Of a DNA stretch of 64,000 nucleotides, positions 34,404 through 43,833 are shown piece after piece (position 1 is the stretch's first letter; every line of letters starts with the position of its first letter). The notes under the pieces were generated by a model. It saw nothing but the letters and a program-made list of their open reading frames with translations, was not told the DNA's origin and did no database searches. Origin of the DNA: Oceanospirillum sediminis (GTDB lineage: Bacteria; Pseudomonadota; Gammaproteobacteria; Pseudomonadales; Halomonadaceae); contig NZ_JACJFM010000005.1 of assembly GCF_014164585.1 (NCBI RefSeq), positions 1-64,000 on the forward strand, in the 5' to 3' direction. The translations under genes and the position numbers were made by a program.

Positions 34404-36134
34404 ATGAATTTTCAGCCACAGTTATCCGATAAAAATAAAAAGAGCTTTCTGAAAGCCCTTTTTTCTGACAGAACACCTGCTCCACCCGGAACAGGTTATT
34501 GGCAGTGGACGGTGTGGGCCATTGCGGCCATCGTGCTTTTGCCCGTTCTGTCTGTCATCTGGCTATCGATGTTCCCTGAAGAGAATATCTGGCCCCATCT
34601 GTTTGATACCGTATTGCCCGATTACGTTAAGACAACGTTGTTGCTGATGCTGGGCGTTGGTGGGCTATCTGCACTGACAGGCGTCTCCACGGCCTGGGTA
34701 ACGACCATGTATGATTTCCCCGGACGGCGAATTTTTGAATGGGCTTTACTGCTGCCTTTTGCTGTCCCGGCCTATGTTATCGCTTATGTTTATACCGATA
34801 TGCTGGAGTATTCCGGTTGGTTACAGGGTGGGCTAAGAGAGCTGTTTGGCTGGCAAACAGCCAGAGATTACTGGTTTCCTGAGATCCGCAGTCTCGGTGG
34901 TGCTGTGTTGATGATGGGGCTGGTGCTGTATCCCTATGTTTTTATGATGGTCAGGGCGACGTTTATTGAGCAGTCGGCCTCATTGAGAGATGCGGCGCGA
35001 ACCCTGGGCTGCACACAGCGTCAGGTTTTCTGGCGAATTTCTTTACCCACGGCACGCCCGGCACTGGCTGTAGGGCTGGCACTGGTATTGATGGAAGCTT
35101 TGAATGATTTCGGAACCGTGGATTACTTTGCTGTTCGCACGCTGACGGCAGGTATTTATGATGTCTGGATGAATATGGGCAATATCGGAGGTGCTGCTCA
35201 GCTAGCCAGTGTCATGATGTTGTTTATTCTGGCTCTGATCGGTATGGAGCGTTTTTCCCGGCGGCGTCAGAAGCAATTCTCCAGAGGGGATCGTTTTAAA
35301 GCATTTAACAGACAGAAATTAACCGGTAAGAAAGCTTTTTTCAGCTGGCTGATCTGTTTTATTCCGCTCTTGCTGGGCTTTATTGTTCCTGTACTGTCTT
35401 TGTCCCGCCACGCGATGGTGTACTTCGATGTATCCTGGACGCCAGAGTTTTTCAGCATGAGCTGGAACAGCTTTATGCTGTCGGCTTCTGCAGCTTTTGG
35501 AACTGTGTTACTGGGGCTTGTACTGGCTTATGGTAAGCGTCTGGTAAACCGGAAATCGGTGCAGAGAGCTGTTGCTGTGTCAGGATTGGGGTATGCGATG
35601 CCTGGCGCGGTTCTGGCGGTGGGCGTTATTATTCCTCTGGCCGCTTTTGATAATAGCATTGATGCGCTGTTTGAAAGCTGGTTTGGTGTTTCCACTGGAT
35701 TGCTACTCAGCGGCACTTTATTTGCGGTTATTTTTGCTTATATGGTACGTTTTCTGGCGGTATCTGCAGGCAGTATTGAATCCAGTCTGGAAAAGGTCAC
35801 GCCCAGTATGGATATGGCGGCACGTTCAATGGGATATAGCACGCTGGAAACTCTGCTGAAGGTCCATGTGCCCATTATTAAACCCGGCGTTCTGACAGCG
35901 GCTCTGGTTGTTTTCGTCGATTGTATGAAAGAGTTACCTGCTACTCTGGTTCTCAGGCCTTTTGATTTTGATACCCTGGCAACGCATGTTTATCAGTTTG
36001 CCTCTGATGAACTGCTGGAAGAGTCTGCGTTGTCTGCTCTGGTTATTGTGCTGGTTGGAATTATTCCGGTGATTTTGCTCAGCCGCTCGATCATTGCTTC
36101 CAGAAATGAAAAACGAGAGGCCAGCGCTGAATAG
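34404..36134 (+). CDS. Fe3+ ABC transporter permease, fused two-domain (FbpB/SfuB type)
   Basis: A 576-aa inner-membrane protein with two binding-protein-dependent transport domains, as in FbpB/SfuB. Each half has the EAA loop that contacts the ATPase: SASLRDAARTLGCTQRQVF in the first and AARSMGYSTLETLLKVHVPI in the second. About twelve helices are predicted. It follows the Fur-controlled binding protein gene after a hairpin region, so the two form one unit. The ATPase subunit must come from elsewhere in the genome. The start at 34404 has a weak ribosome site. A strong bidirectional terminator follows at 36170. Confidence 0.92.
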   Translation: MNFQPQLSDKNKKSFLKALFSDRTPAPPGTGYWQWTVWAIAAIVLLPVLSVIWLSMFPEENIWPHLFDTVLPDYVKTTLLLMLGVGGLSALTGVSTAWVTTMYDFPGRRIFEWALLLPFAVPAYVIAYVYTDMLEYSGWLQGGLRELFGWQTARDYWFPEIRSLGGAVLMMGLVLYPYVFMMVRATFIEQSASLRDAARTLGCTQRQVFWRISLPTARPALAVGLALVLMEALNDFGTVDYFAVRTLTAGIYDVWMNMGNIGGAAQLASVMMLFILALIGMERFSRRRQKQFSRGDRFKAFNRQKLTGKKAFFSWLICFIPLLLGFIVPVLSLSRHAMVYFDVSWTPEFFSMSWNSFMLSASAAFGTVLLGLVLAYGKRLVNRKSVQRAVAVSGLGYAMPGAVLAVGVIIPLAAFDNSIDALFESWFGVSTGLLLSGTLFAVIFAYMVRFLAVSAGSIESSLEKVTPSMDMAARSMGYSTLETLLKVHVPIIKPGVLTAALVVFVDCMKELPATLVLRPFDFDTLATHVYQFASDELLEESALSALVIVLVGIIPVILLSRSIIASRNEKREASAE

Positions 36135-36169
36135 GCTGTTCTTATCACTGGTTAATATAAAATATAAAA

Positions 36170-36193
36170 AACGGGGACTTTTCAGTCCCCGTT
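36170..36193. terminator. Bidirectional rho-independent terminator
   Basis: AACGGGGACT (36170-36179), loop TTTC, AGTCCCCGTT (36184-36193): a perfect 10-bp stem between convergent genes. The A-run on the left gives a U-run on the minus strand. Confidence 0.85.
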
Positions 36194-36233
36194 CTGTTGA
36201 CAGACATAGCACTTATGCACAGTGAAACCCGTT

Positions 36234-36725
36234 TCAGCGATGCAGTTCTTTCAGTTGCTGATGCAAGTTCAGCATCGCCACCACATTGGCTTCTGACTGA
36301 TAATTATCCAGCCCCTGGTCTTCGAGCCACTGTTGTTTATTCTCCTGCCAGTGCTCGTATTCTATGTTGTACAGTAAAGGGGCTGCGGTAATATGGAAAG
36401 AAGCTTCATTTCCATAGGCAGAAAACATCATTTCCAGCCAGTGTTCATCCTCTCCCAGTCCGTCGCTGTAAACCGTATCGGTATCAATATCTGACTGCAT
36501 TTCCCGAATGACTTCCAGCGGGCTGACGCCATGCATCATAAGGTCATCCAGACTGATTCTTTCATCATCAAACAGATAACTTTGTCCCTGTAGCCAGTGA
36601 TCTTCAGGGATAATCAGAGTACTTTTTACCTGGCCGTCGGGCAGTGACCAGCAAACGGCAATGGGGAAGCCATCATCATCGGGACTACTACACTCAAAGT
36701 CGATAAAAATCGGAAACCGGGTCAT
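36234..36725 (-). CDS. DEDD-type 3'-5' exonuclease-like protein
   Basis: A 163-aa protein whose start FPIFIDFECSSPDDDGFPIAVCW matches the first motif (D-x-E) of the ribonuclease-H-like exonuclease fold, as in small predicted 3'-5' exoribonucleases. Asp in VYSDGLGEDEHWLEMMF fits the second motif, and EANVVAMLNLHQQL lies where the third would be, though the usual His-x-x-x-x-Asp pair is not obvious. Activity is therefore uncertain. It overlaps the 3' end of tatD by 32 bases and is probably co-transcribed with it. A link between TatD nuclease and this protein in nucleic acid turnover is only inferred. Confidence 0.55.
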   Translation of the reverse strand: MTRFPIFIDFECSSPDDDGFPIAVCWSLPDGQVKSTLIIPEDHWLQGQSYLFDDERISLDDLMMHGVSPLEVIREMQSDIDTDTVYSDGLGEDEHWLEMMFSAYGNEASFHITAAPLLYNIEYEHWQENKQQWLEDQGLDNYQSEANVVAMLNLHQQLKELHR

Positions 36726-37587
36726 GTATTTTCTCTTTTGTCTGATCGTTCAGGGATTCAGGGGGCAGATTAAAAAAGTAAGCGCTATTTTCGCGTGTTC
36801 TTCTTGCCAGTTCCAGTGCTTCTTTCTGATAGCACTGGCTGATTTGAAGCAAAATCCAGGGCAGAAATGCGGGACGATTGGTTCTGTCCTTTGGTTTTTT
36901 GGTCATATTCCTGGGCAGTAAATAGGGGGCATCTGTCTCTATCATCAGCCGATCCAGAGGAATATTATGTACCAGCTCCTGTAGCTCAGTACCACGTCTT
37001 TCATCGCATACCCAGCCTGTTATGCCGATATAAAGATCCAGATCGAGATAGCCAAACAGAGACTTTTTATCTCCGGTAAAACAGTGGATTACGGCATCTT
37101 TCAATTGATCCCGATAATACCTCAGCATTTCATGCTGGCGTTCAAATGCTTCTCTTTCATGCAGAAACATCGGCTTTCCGGTTTCAATAGCCAGCTCAAT
37201 CTGTGCTTCAAAAGCGCTGATCTGTTGTTCTGATGTTGAAAAGTTGCGATTAAAATCAAGACCTGCTTCGCCAATAGCGACGCAGGCTGTTTCCATCGCC
37301 AGATCTTTCAGGGCTGCTGGTGTGCTTTTGTCGAACTGACTGGCATCATGAGGGTGTACGCCTGCGGTGAACCAGAGATTCTCCGGATATTGCTGGCAGA
37401 GTGTACTGGCGGCTTCTGATTCCTTAACGGATGTACCTGTCAGTATCATACGGGTTATGCCAGAAGAGACAGCTTGTTCTATAATTTCATTACGGCAATT
37501 ATCAAAGCGATTGCTGGTCAGGTTTACACCAATATCTGTTAACGGCTCAGGTGCCTGCAACAGATTATTTCCTTCAGTTGCGGTCAT
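36694..37587 (-). CDS. tatD: TatD family DNase
   Basis: A 297-aa metal-dependent nuclease of the TIM-barrel amidohydrolase type. DIGVNLTSNRFDNCRNEII near the start, TAGVHPHDAS, AIGEAGLDFNRNFS, AVIHCFTGDKKS, YIGITGWVCDERRGTELQEL and LMIETDAPYLLPRN match E. coli TatD, including the His, Glu and Asp metal ligands. TatD is a 3'-5' exonuclease linked to repair of oxidative DNA damage. The N-terminal 16 or so residues are extra compared with E. coli TatD; a later start is possible. Its last codons overlap the exonuclease-like gene that follows. Confidence 0.93.
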   Translation of the reverse strand: MTATEGNNLLQAPEPLTDIGVNLTSNRFDNCRNEIIEQAVSSGITRMILTGTSVKESEAASTLCQQYPENLWFTAGVHPHDASQFDKSTPAALKDLAMETACVAIGEAGLDFNRNFSTSEQQISAFEAQIELAIETGKPMFLHEREAFERQHEMLRYYRDQLKDAVIHCFTGDKKSLFGYLDLDLYIGITGWVCDERRGTELQELVHNIPLDRLMIETDAPYLLPRNMTKKPKDRTNRPAFLPWILLQISQCYQKEALELARRTRENSAYFFNLPPESLNDQTKEKIHDPVSDFYRL

Positions 37588-37701
37588 TTACTTGGAATCC
37601 CGATAGAAAAAAACTATAAATTTAACTAATATTGGGTTCTCGCCGGGAGGTGAGCATCCTCGAGAACGATTTAAAGATAACATCACAAAGTGGAGTGACC
37701 C

Positions 37702-38655
37702 ATGGCAGGGGTATTAGCAAGTGTAGATTCCCGTACTCAGCTTGTCGGTGAAAACCGTCTGGAGCTGCTTATGTTCCGGCTGTTAACCGGACAGCTGTTT
37801 GCCATCAATGTGTTTAAAATCCAGGAAGTGATGCGTTTGCCTGCACTTTCTAATCTGCCTCACCACCATCCTTACGTCGTGGGTGTAACTCATCTTCGTG
37901 GTCAAACTGTGACTGTGATTAATCTGAGTCAGGCAATTGGTATGCCTGCTTTACAGCCAACAGCAGACAGCAACCTTATTGTAACTGAATATAATAATTC
38001 TATTCAGGCTTTTCTGGTGGGTGGTGTTGATCGCATTATTAACATGAACTGGGATCAGATTATGCCTCCGCCCAGAACTACTGGACGTTCGCATTACCTG
38101 ACTGCTATCACTCGTGTTGAAGAACAGATTGTTGAGATCATTGACGTAGAAAAAGTTCTTGCAGAGATCTCCCCATACCTGATTGATGTGGATACTGAGA
38201 GCCTGGATAATGAACTGCGTGAAGCGGCTCATGGGATGGAAATTCTCATGGTGGATGACTCCTCTACCGCCAGGTCTCAGGTCCAGGAAACAGTCGGTAA
38301 GCTGGGCATTACTATTCATCAGGCCTGTGATGGGCGCGAAGGGCTGGATCAGTTACGTGCCTGGGCAGATGCCGGAGAAGATGTGCCCAATAAGCTCCTG
38401 ATGCTGATTACGGATGCTGAGATGCCAGAAATGGATGGTTATCGTCTGACCAAAGAAATTCGCGATGACCCTCGCCTTAAAGATATGTTTATTGTCCTGC
38501 ATACCTCATTGAGCGGCAGCTTTAACAAGGCAATGGTGCAAAAAGTTGGCTGCGATGACTTTTTGTCGAAGTTTCAGCCGCATCAGTTGATTGATATTGT
38601 ACTGAAGCGTGTTGCACAGGTAAAAGGCTTGCCTGAACCAGAACCAACCAGTTGA
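37702..38655 (+). CDS. cheV: Chemotaxis coupling protein CheV
   Basis: A 317-aa protein with an N-terminal CheW-like domain (about residues 15-165; GENRLELLMFRLLTGQLFAINVFKIQEVM and HHHPYVVGVTHLRGQTVTVI) and a C-terminal receiver domain (about 183-310; EILMVDDSSTARSQVQETV) with phospho-acceptor Asp238 in ITDAEMPEMDGYRL. It couples chemoreceptors to CheA and is adaptable by phosphorylation. GGAG lies just before the ATG. No other chemotaxis gene is nearby, which is common for CheV. A terminator follows at 38686. Confidence 0.95.
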   Translation: MAGVLASVDSRTQLVGENRLELLMFRLLTGQLFAINVFKIQEVMRLPALSNLPHHHPYVVGVTHLRGQTVTVINLSQAIGMPALQPTADSNLIVTEYNNSIQAFLVGGVDRIINMNWDQIMPPPRTTGRSHYLTAITRVEEQIVEIIDVEKVLAEISPYLIDVDTESLDNELREAAHGMEILMVDDSSTARSQVQETVGKLGITIHQACDGREGLDQLRAWADAGEDVPNKLLMLITDAEMPEMDGYRLTKEIRDDPRLKDMFIVLHTSLSGSFNKAMVQKVGCDDFLSKFQPHQLIDIVLKRVAQVKGLPEPEPTS

Positions 38656-38685
38656 ATCCCGATAATAAATACACTCCATATCAGG

Positions 38686-38711
38686 CAGCGAGTCAATAAG
38701 CTCGCTGTTTT
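38686..38711 (+). terminator. Terminator of cheV
   Basis: CAGCGAG (38686-38692), loop TCAATAAG, CTCGCTG (38701-38707), then TTTT. It lies 30 bases after the cheV stop. Confidence 0.8.
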
Positions 38712-38852
38712 ATCAATAGCTTGCCAGAATATGCATTGTTAACTTTATGGTGATCATGTTCTGGAAGTGCCTTATTTCTAGCACTATTTATGTTCCTGAG
38801 GTGTCATGCTTACTGCTATTGACTTTTACTGAGTTAAGGTAAAAGCTTTCAG

Positions 38853-38874
38853 TCAGGCCCTGAGAAGGGCCTGA
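38853..38874. terminator. Hairpin before the choice-of-anchor I gene end
   Basis: TCAGGCCCT (38853-38861), loop GAGA, AGGGCCTGA (38866-38874): a perfect 9-bp stem about 50 bp past the minus-strand stop at 38926. The following minus-strand bases are CTGAAAGCTTTT. Probable terminator of that gene. Confidence 0.6.
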
Positions 38875-38925
38875 TCTTTACTGGCGCTGATCCAGAGCAC
38901 CAATCAGTTTGACTTATCCTGATGG

Positions 38926-40494
38926 TTAATCCCGTCGACTCACTGCAATAGCTACGACACCATCTTTGACAGAAACGCTCTGTAGATCATCGGCGTGCTC
39001 AGAGAAGTCGATAAAGCCAGAGATGCTGATTGCTTCTGGGTCACTGGTGCTGACCATATCCACACGCTTCAGTTCACCATTGGTGACATACAGCATCTGA
39101 TTCTCAGGGTTGTAATCAATAATCTCCGCGGCACCTTCATCAAAGTTGCCAAGGGAAACAGAGCTAAGCTTGTTCAAGCGACCATCCGCCCCCAGTTGAT
39201 ACAGACTGACTGTTGCACTCATTTCATTAGCAACGGCCAGATAGGGAACTCCATTCTGCTCGAAGGTCACCATGCCTTCCGGCTCCAGGTCTCCGGCATT
39301 TTCTGGTTTCTGCTCGTAGTTAATATCATTAAAGTACTCAACCTGGCGAGGTTGATAAGGGTTCGTGATATCGTAGACAAAAATACCACCCTGTTTTTCC
39401 AGACCAATATATGCGAAATGGCGAGTGCCGATTTCTGCCAGTGCCAGAGCTTCGGGTTCCGCTCCTTTTTTCAGGCTTCTGGCATCAATTCCTTCGAAGA
39501 AGAAGCCTTCTTCATCGCCATCCACCCGGGAGTTAAATTGTTGAGGCAGAATACTCGCCAGTGTCTGCTCGAATTCTGAACCACTGTCAAAAATCAGTTC
39601 TCCGTTCATATCACGAATAGAGAAAGAGCGAGTACCTGCCATATACAACTGACGATATACACCGTCGTTATCCTGGCCCATATCACGGAATACTCTCAAA
39701 GATTCACTTTTCTGGGCTGATAGTTGCTGCTGCAGCTCTGCAGACAGTGCTGAACCACCCTGACTGTTTTTCAGCTTCTTGGCTTTGATGTAATCTTCCC
39801 AGCCATCGTATTCCCGATCATCACCTTCATTTGCGGTAACGAGATAATCCTTACCATTCACACGATAAGAGGCGATAGTATCTGGCTGATACAGAGCATA
39901 AATATTTTCCGGGTTGCTTTGCACAGGCTGAGCTTTACCATCATCAGACAGATCTACTGCCTGCCCACGCCAGCGTACTTCCCCCAGACCTTTCACCTCG
40001 GTAATCTTTTCTGCGTTCAGATCAATCAGACCGATGGCATTATTTTCCTGCAGCGATACCCAGGCCCGACTACCATCTTTGTTGACAGCAATATATTCAG
40101 GTTCCAGATCCTCTTTCAGTGTGCTGCCCGGTTTGATACGTACCCGTCCAGAAACCGGTACGTTAGCAAACCCCTGAGTGCTTACCTGAGCCACTTTTTT
40201 ATCGTCAGACAGGGTGATAAAGCTGACGGAACCCTCCGGGTCCAGACGGTAATCATCTGAAGGCTCGCCTTCATTCGCCACTACCAGCTTGCTGGCACTG
40301 ACAAAACGCACCATATCCGGTAAATGCCCGACATTAGCGGCATCAATAAACTGACCGTCAGCGCTGTACAGCAACACCTGGCCACCACCAATATCTGGAT
40401 TAACCACCGTCTGAGCTGTTTGAGTCGTCTGGCAACCGGTTAAAAGTACCGATGAGACAGCGCCAGCCAGTGCTGTCAGTGCTAACTTTTTCAT
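38926..40494 (-). CDS. Choice-of-anchor I family lipoprotein (beta-propeller, phosphatase-like)
   Basis: A 522-aa secreted lipoprotein. The signal ends LTGCQTTQTA with lipidation Cys. The mature part has beta-propeller-type repeats: SASKLVVANEGEPSDDYRLDPEGSVSF, EPEYIAVNKDGSRAWVSLQENNAIGLIDL, KDYLVTANEGDDREYDGWEDY and VPYLAVANEMSATVSLY. This arrangement is that of the choice-of-anchor I proteins, some of which carry alkaline-phosphatase activity; enzymatic function here is unproven. It probably works on the outer membrane or periplasmic side. It is a single gene with no related neighbour. Confidence 0.85.
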   Translation of the reverse strand: MKKLALTALAGAVSSVLLTGCQTTQTAQTVVNPDIGGGQVLLYSADGQFIDAANVGHLPDMVRFVSASKLVVANEGEPSDDYRLDPEGSVSFITLSDDKKVAQVSTQGFANVPVSGRVRIKPGSTLKEDLEPEYIAVNKDGSRAWVSLQENNAIGLIDLNAEKITEVKGLGEVRWRGQAVDLSDDGKAQPVQSNPENIYALYQPDTIASYRVNGKDYLVTANEGDDREYDGWEDYIKAKKLKNSQGGSALSAELQQQLSAQKSESLRVFRDMGQDNDGVYRQLYMAGTRSFSIRDMNGELIFDSGSEFEQTLASILPQQFNSRVDGDEEGFFFEGIDARSLKKGAEPEALALAEIGTRHFAYIGLEKQGGIFVYDITNPYQPRQVEYFNDINYEQKPENAGDLEPEGMVTFEQNGVPYLAVANEMSATVSLYQLGADGRLNKLSSVSLGNFDEGAAEIIDYNPENQMLYVTNGELKRVDMVSTSDPEAISISGFIDFSEHADDLQSVSVKDGVVAIAVSRRD

Positions 40495-40765
40495 GTCGTC
40501 TGTTTATCCTTGTGTTGTCTTGTTTGATGTGAAATATGTTGAGCAGGTAAGTATGAAAAAATTCAATGTCATCCACGTGACAGCATGATGGGTCCGACAG
40601 GTATCGCTCTTTCGCAGCAGGTTAAGCCCCGATCTGATAATACTGGATTTTTATTTTCAGGATGTGACCGATTACTCCTGCCGGGAGCAGAGAGGTTCAG
40701 TGTGCTGTATGCTAGTAAATGTAATTGTTATTCTTTTTATGCCGACTTTATAAGAGGTGTTAACG

Positions 40766-41464
40766 CTATAATAGCTCTGGAGGCCAGTTATTACGCCAGT
40801 GTCCAGCAATATATTGCAATTGATCCAGCCAGCTGTCAGGTAAACTATTAGCATCAGCCATAGCTTTTAATGCCTTAATCTTTTTTTCAGCGGCCAGAAC
40901 ATCATCCATTACCTTTGTTGTAAGGTTATTTGCTGCAGCTGCTTTGCTGGCAATTTTCTGTACAACAACGGCTACCGTCACCCCGCCACGGTTTGCCAGC
41001 TTCTGAATCATGGGCACAGGTGTCGTATTATCTTCCAGCCAGGCTGCAGCTTCAGCCTGCTGTCTGGCCCAGACTTTACCGCCATTTGCCGCACAGGCTG
41101 TTTCAATACGAGATAAAGCGACATCTCTCTGATATCTGATATGACGTCGTAAGTCTTTCAGTGTCTCGCTAAATGTCATAGGAGAGTGTCTACACTCTCT
41201 GGTAATTCTCATACTGCTCTTATCAAGAGTCCAGGCGGAATAGCTGGTTGCAAAACCAATATCAGCCGGAGGCAAATTAAATTTTTCTTCGGCAGGCCAC
41301 AGATGAAAAAGACGCCCTTCCCGTTCTAGCGTGATTTCACCAGATAGTGGAGGGCTGGTATCGGATACCGGCGCCCCCTTCTGCTTAGCAATATTCAGTA
41401 ACTGAGAATGGTCTGAAATTGGTTCGCAGATGATCTGGTCATTGATGACAAGTCCGTATTTCAT
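40766..41464 (-). CDS. Hypothetical protein resembling phage tail assembly proteins
   Basis: A 232-aa protein without signal peptide. Its central part (TACAANGGKVWARQQAEAAAWLEDNTTPVPMIQKLANRGG and following VTVAVVVQKI, then alanine- and lysine-rich helices) resembles a region seen in tail fibre or DUF4376-type phage proteins, where it precedes an Ala-rich coiled end. No other phage gene lies nearby, so it may be a prophage remnant or a domesticated gene. The N-terminal 90 residues are beta-rich and match nothing I know. It ends in a 270-bp gap that holds no other gene. Confidence 0.45.
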   Translation of the reverse strand: MKYGLVINDQIICEPISDHSQLLNIAKQKGAPVSDTSPPLSGEITLEREGRLFHLWPAEEKFNLPPADIGFATSYSAWTLDKSSMRITRECRHSPMTFSETLKDLRRHIRYQRDVALSRIETACAANGGKVWARQQAEAAAWLEDNTTPVPMIQKLANRGGVTVAVVVQKIASKAAAANNLTTKVMDDVLAAEKKIKALKAMADANSLPDSWLDQLQYIAGHWRNNWPPELL

Positions 41465-41658
41465 ACTTCTCCTGATTACGGCTTTTGCAAACGGAAAGTT
41501 AAGATGTAAATCATTTATTTGTCAAAGGTGTATTATACATCTTCTGATATGCCTTACCTGGATAAAATATCGGCTTCCCATAAAAAATGGCTGTTGCAGA
41601 AGATTACTCAAGTATTGTCCTGATCAGCATAACGGCTTGTTTCATATATGAATACTGT

Positions 41659-42177
41659 TCAGGCCGCATCATCGTACAGCTCAAGTCTCATGGGCTGGGC
41701 TGTCAGTTCTGTGCCCTCTCTGAGTTCAGTCCGTTCACCGTTCGGCTGAAACCCTGCTGCTCTGTAAAAATGCATTGTTCCGGGGTTAGATGTTGGCACC
41801 GACAGAACAATGGCATCCAGAGCCAGGTCTTTGGCCCAGTCAATCACCCGAAGCATCAGTTTGTGACCTATACCCATTCCTCTGGCGCTGGGGGATACCC
41901 ACATTTGATTCAGGCATGCCTGCTGGTCATTCTGATCAGCCACAACACCCCACGCCAGGCCAATTGCAATACCATTTAGCTCTGCGATTAATGGTAACTG
42001 CAATGCGGCACCTTCTTTGCTGGTAAAGCCTGAACGCCATATATCATCTGGCCATTGCTCTTCTTCTTCGTAAGTTGAGTCGAATGCATCAGGAGAATCC
42101 TGCAATGACCATAAGCGTAGCTCACGGTAAGTTCTCCAGTCTGATTCCATTAACTCCCTTATGGTAAGTTTACTCAT
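41659..42177 (-). CDS. GNAT-family N-acetyltransferase
   Basis: A 172-aa acetyltransferase of the RimI/PaiA-like GNAT group. It opens LTIRELMESDWRTYRELRLW and has the acetyl-CoA loop in MWVSPSARGMGIGHKLM (V-x-x-x-x-R-G-x-G-x-G) and motif B at NPGTMHFYRAAGFQPNG. The ATG at 42177 is chosen because AAGGAG sits five bases before it; the ORF upstream to 42207 lacks a site. Substrate unknown. It lies between the phage-like gene and the antidote relic in an accessory-looking stretch. Confidence 0.88.
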   Translation of the reverse strand: MSKLTIRELMESDWRTYRELRLWSLQDSPDAFDSTYEEEEQWPDDIWRSGFTSKEGAALQLPLIAELNGIAIGLAWGVVADQNDQQACLNQMWVSPSARGMGIGHKLMLRVIDWAKDLALDAIVLSVPTSNPGTMHFYRAAGFQPNGERTELREGTELTAQPMRLELYDDAA

Positions 42178-42481
42178 ATATACTCCTTTTAGCCCAATAT
42201 AATGCAATAGCGCAGTGCTTCAGGCTTATCCTTAGTATGGCGTACTTTTCTCAGTTCTATGTAGTCTGAATCATGGTCGTTTTCGAGATAGTTGACTAAA
42301 TAGCCCTGAGGCATGACATTTCGGCACCTGCAAGGCCTGGGAAAATAGGGTCACTGGCATCAGAGGCTTTTGATGATTGCAAAAAATATTAAGCCTGATA
42401 GGAAAAATTAATCAAAGTGTCATTTTTTAGTCTATGGTTAAGTGATAACAAAAAAGAGCCAGTACGAATAAGGAATGTCCT

Positions 42482-42643
42482 ATGAATGAGTTGAAGTTAT
42501 TTGATGCTAACGAATCCCTGGATAATGAAGAAATGATTGCTGAATATCTGACTGCCGTACTGGAAGATGACAACATTACTGCATTTCTGCAGCTACTGAG
42601 TATCGCAACCCATACGAAAGAGCTGCCCGCTACAGCTGAATAA
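42482..42643 (+). pseudogene. Truncated antitoxin (addiction-module antidote) relic, 53 aa
   Basis: The reading frame is short (53 aa). It begins MNELKLFDANESLDNEEMIA and continues EYLTAVLEDDNITAFLQLL. This matches the N-terminal part of RelE/HigB-partner antidotes (FDASEYLDNEE, ALE-D-D-x, FLxALGxIARARG), proteins that normally run to about 95-100 aa with a helix-turn-helix in the second half. Here the frame ends before that helix, and no in-frame continuation of the helix is found in the next bases. It is probably a decayed antitoxin; no toxin ORF lies beside it. AAGG precedes the ATG, so a short peptide may still be made. Confidence 0.55.
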
Positions 42644-42790
42644 CTTGTCATTTCTATAGCTATTGACGGGTTTTACTGTTCTTACTCACTAACTTTTCAC
42701 CTTAAAATAACGAACATCGGTTGGAAGGAAAAAAGCATTTAAACGGCTGAAGGATAAGCCGTCCAGGTATTCTGTTACAGGCACAACAAA

Positions 42791-43120
42791 TTACTCAGAC
42801 AGCTGTTTAGCTGGTGCTGGCTCAGATGAGGGGGAGTAGCCTTTACTATGCATACACTCCTGAAAGGCCTGTTCTTGCTCATAAAGATTGATCGTTCCAG
42901 AAGGCGTATTCTGAATAAACTCACCGGTAATGCCTGTATTAAAGGAGTGCTGAACGGGAATATACAGTTCATCAAGTTCATGTGAAGACATCAGCTTGCA
43001 GGTAGAACGATCAGAGTAATATTGCTCAGGACTGGCTGTTGGGTGCTGCCAGGCAATCCCGGTAGTTGCACAGCCCTGTAAGATAATCCCCGCTACCAGT
43101 AAATATAATATCCTGCTCAT
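42791..43120 (-). CDS. Small lipoprotein, 109 aa
   Basis: The true start is taken as ATG 43120, where AAGGAG lies six bases upstream and the sequence becomes a signal peptide (SRILYLLVAGIIL) with lipobox LQGC at about residue 17. The longer frame to 43192 has neither feature. The mature part, about 90 aa, has Cys in STCKLMSSHELDELYIPV and QECMHSKGYSP; the latter resembles the C-terminal block of short gammaproteobacterial lipoproteins. Function unknown. It is the same strand as the gene at 43285, 165 bp away. Confidence 0.65.
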   Translation of the reverse strand: MSRILYLLVAGIILQGCATTGIAWQHPTASPEQYYSDRSTCKLMSSHELDELYIPVQHSFNTGITGEFIQNTPSGTINLYEQEQAFQECMHSKGYSPSSEPAPAKQLSE

Positions 43121-43284
43121 CCCGTACTCCTTAAAATCGGATCTTTGTCCGGGTTCCCTTTGATGATGGTGCTCCGGGCCTGAAATATGCATTTATACAT
43201 ATCTGAACAACAGTATTTTGATATTATCCAGCTGCTGTCCAGGTGCTTATTTGTATGCAATAGATTAATGACTCCTGATCCGTA

Positions 43285-43833
43285 TCAATGGCTGGTCTGG
43301 CGATCTTCGACTACAACTGCTCCCAGAGTCTCAACCACACGACGGAAGAAACCAGCCGCACTGCATTCCCCGCCAAATCCCAGATTAATACGGCCTCGCT
43401 CAGGTAAGAGTTGTGCCAGTATCATTTCATCAGAGTCCATTGTTGGTTCCTGCACAAACACAATAGGCTCTTCAGCAAATGCATCGTCATAAACAACACA
43501 AAAAAACGATGGCACAATCAGAGGCGTATTTTCATCTACTCTGAATACTCCTGCATACTCGCTGACATTAAAACACAGCATAGAATGACCTTCGTCCAGT
43601 TTGTAGAAATCGGCTTTAATATCGGCAATATCATCTAACTCCAGGTCTGAACCCTGAGTAATCATGGCGATACCGGACAATCTGGCTTTTAATGCTGATA
43701 ATGGATCTGCTCGATATGTGCCAATAAAACTGCGAGGATCAGCATAAGCTGTATCGACCATTCTCAAATAACAGTATGCGACAATCGCTTTCCCGATATT
43801 GACCGACAAGCCTTTGGAGATAGGTAGCGCCAT
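43285..43833 (-). CDS. Hypothetical protein, 182 aa
   Basis: Not recognised. The start at 43833 is chosen because AAGGG lies about seven bases before the ATG; the frame extends to 43920 but without such a site. The protein is soluble, with early LPISKGLSVNIGKAIVAYCYLRM, central LNADDIADIKADFYKLDEGHS-like acidic segments and VPSFFCVVYDDAFAEEPIVF, and the closing RGRINLGFGGECSAAGFFRR. It is not an obvious transmembrane protein. No domain or neighbour gives a function. Confidence 0.55.
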   Translation of the reverse strand: MALPISKGLSVNIGKAIVAYCYLRMVDTAYADPRSFIGTYRADPLSALKARLSGIAMITQGSDLELDDIADIKADFYKLDEGHSMLCFNVSEYAGVFRVDENTPLIVPSFFCVVYDDAFAEEPIVFVQEPTMDSDEMILAQLLPERGRINLGFGGECSAAGFFRRVVETLGAVVVEDRQTSH

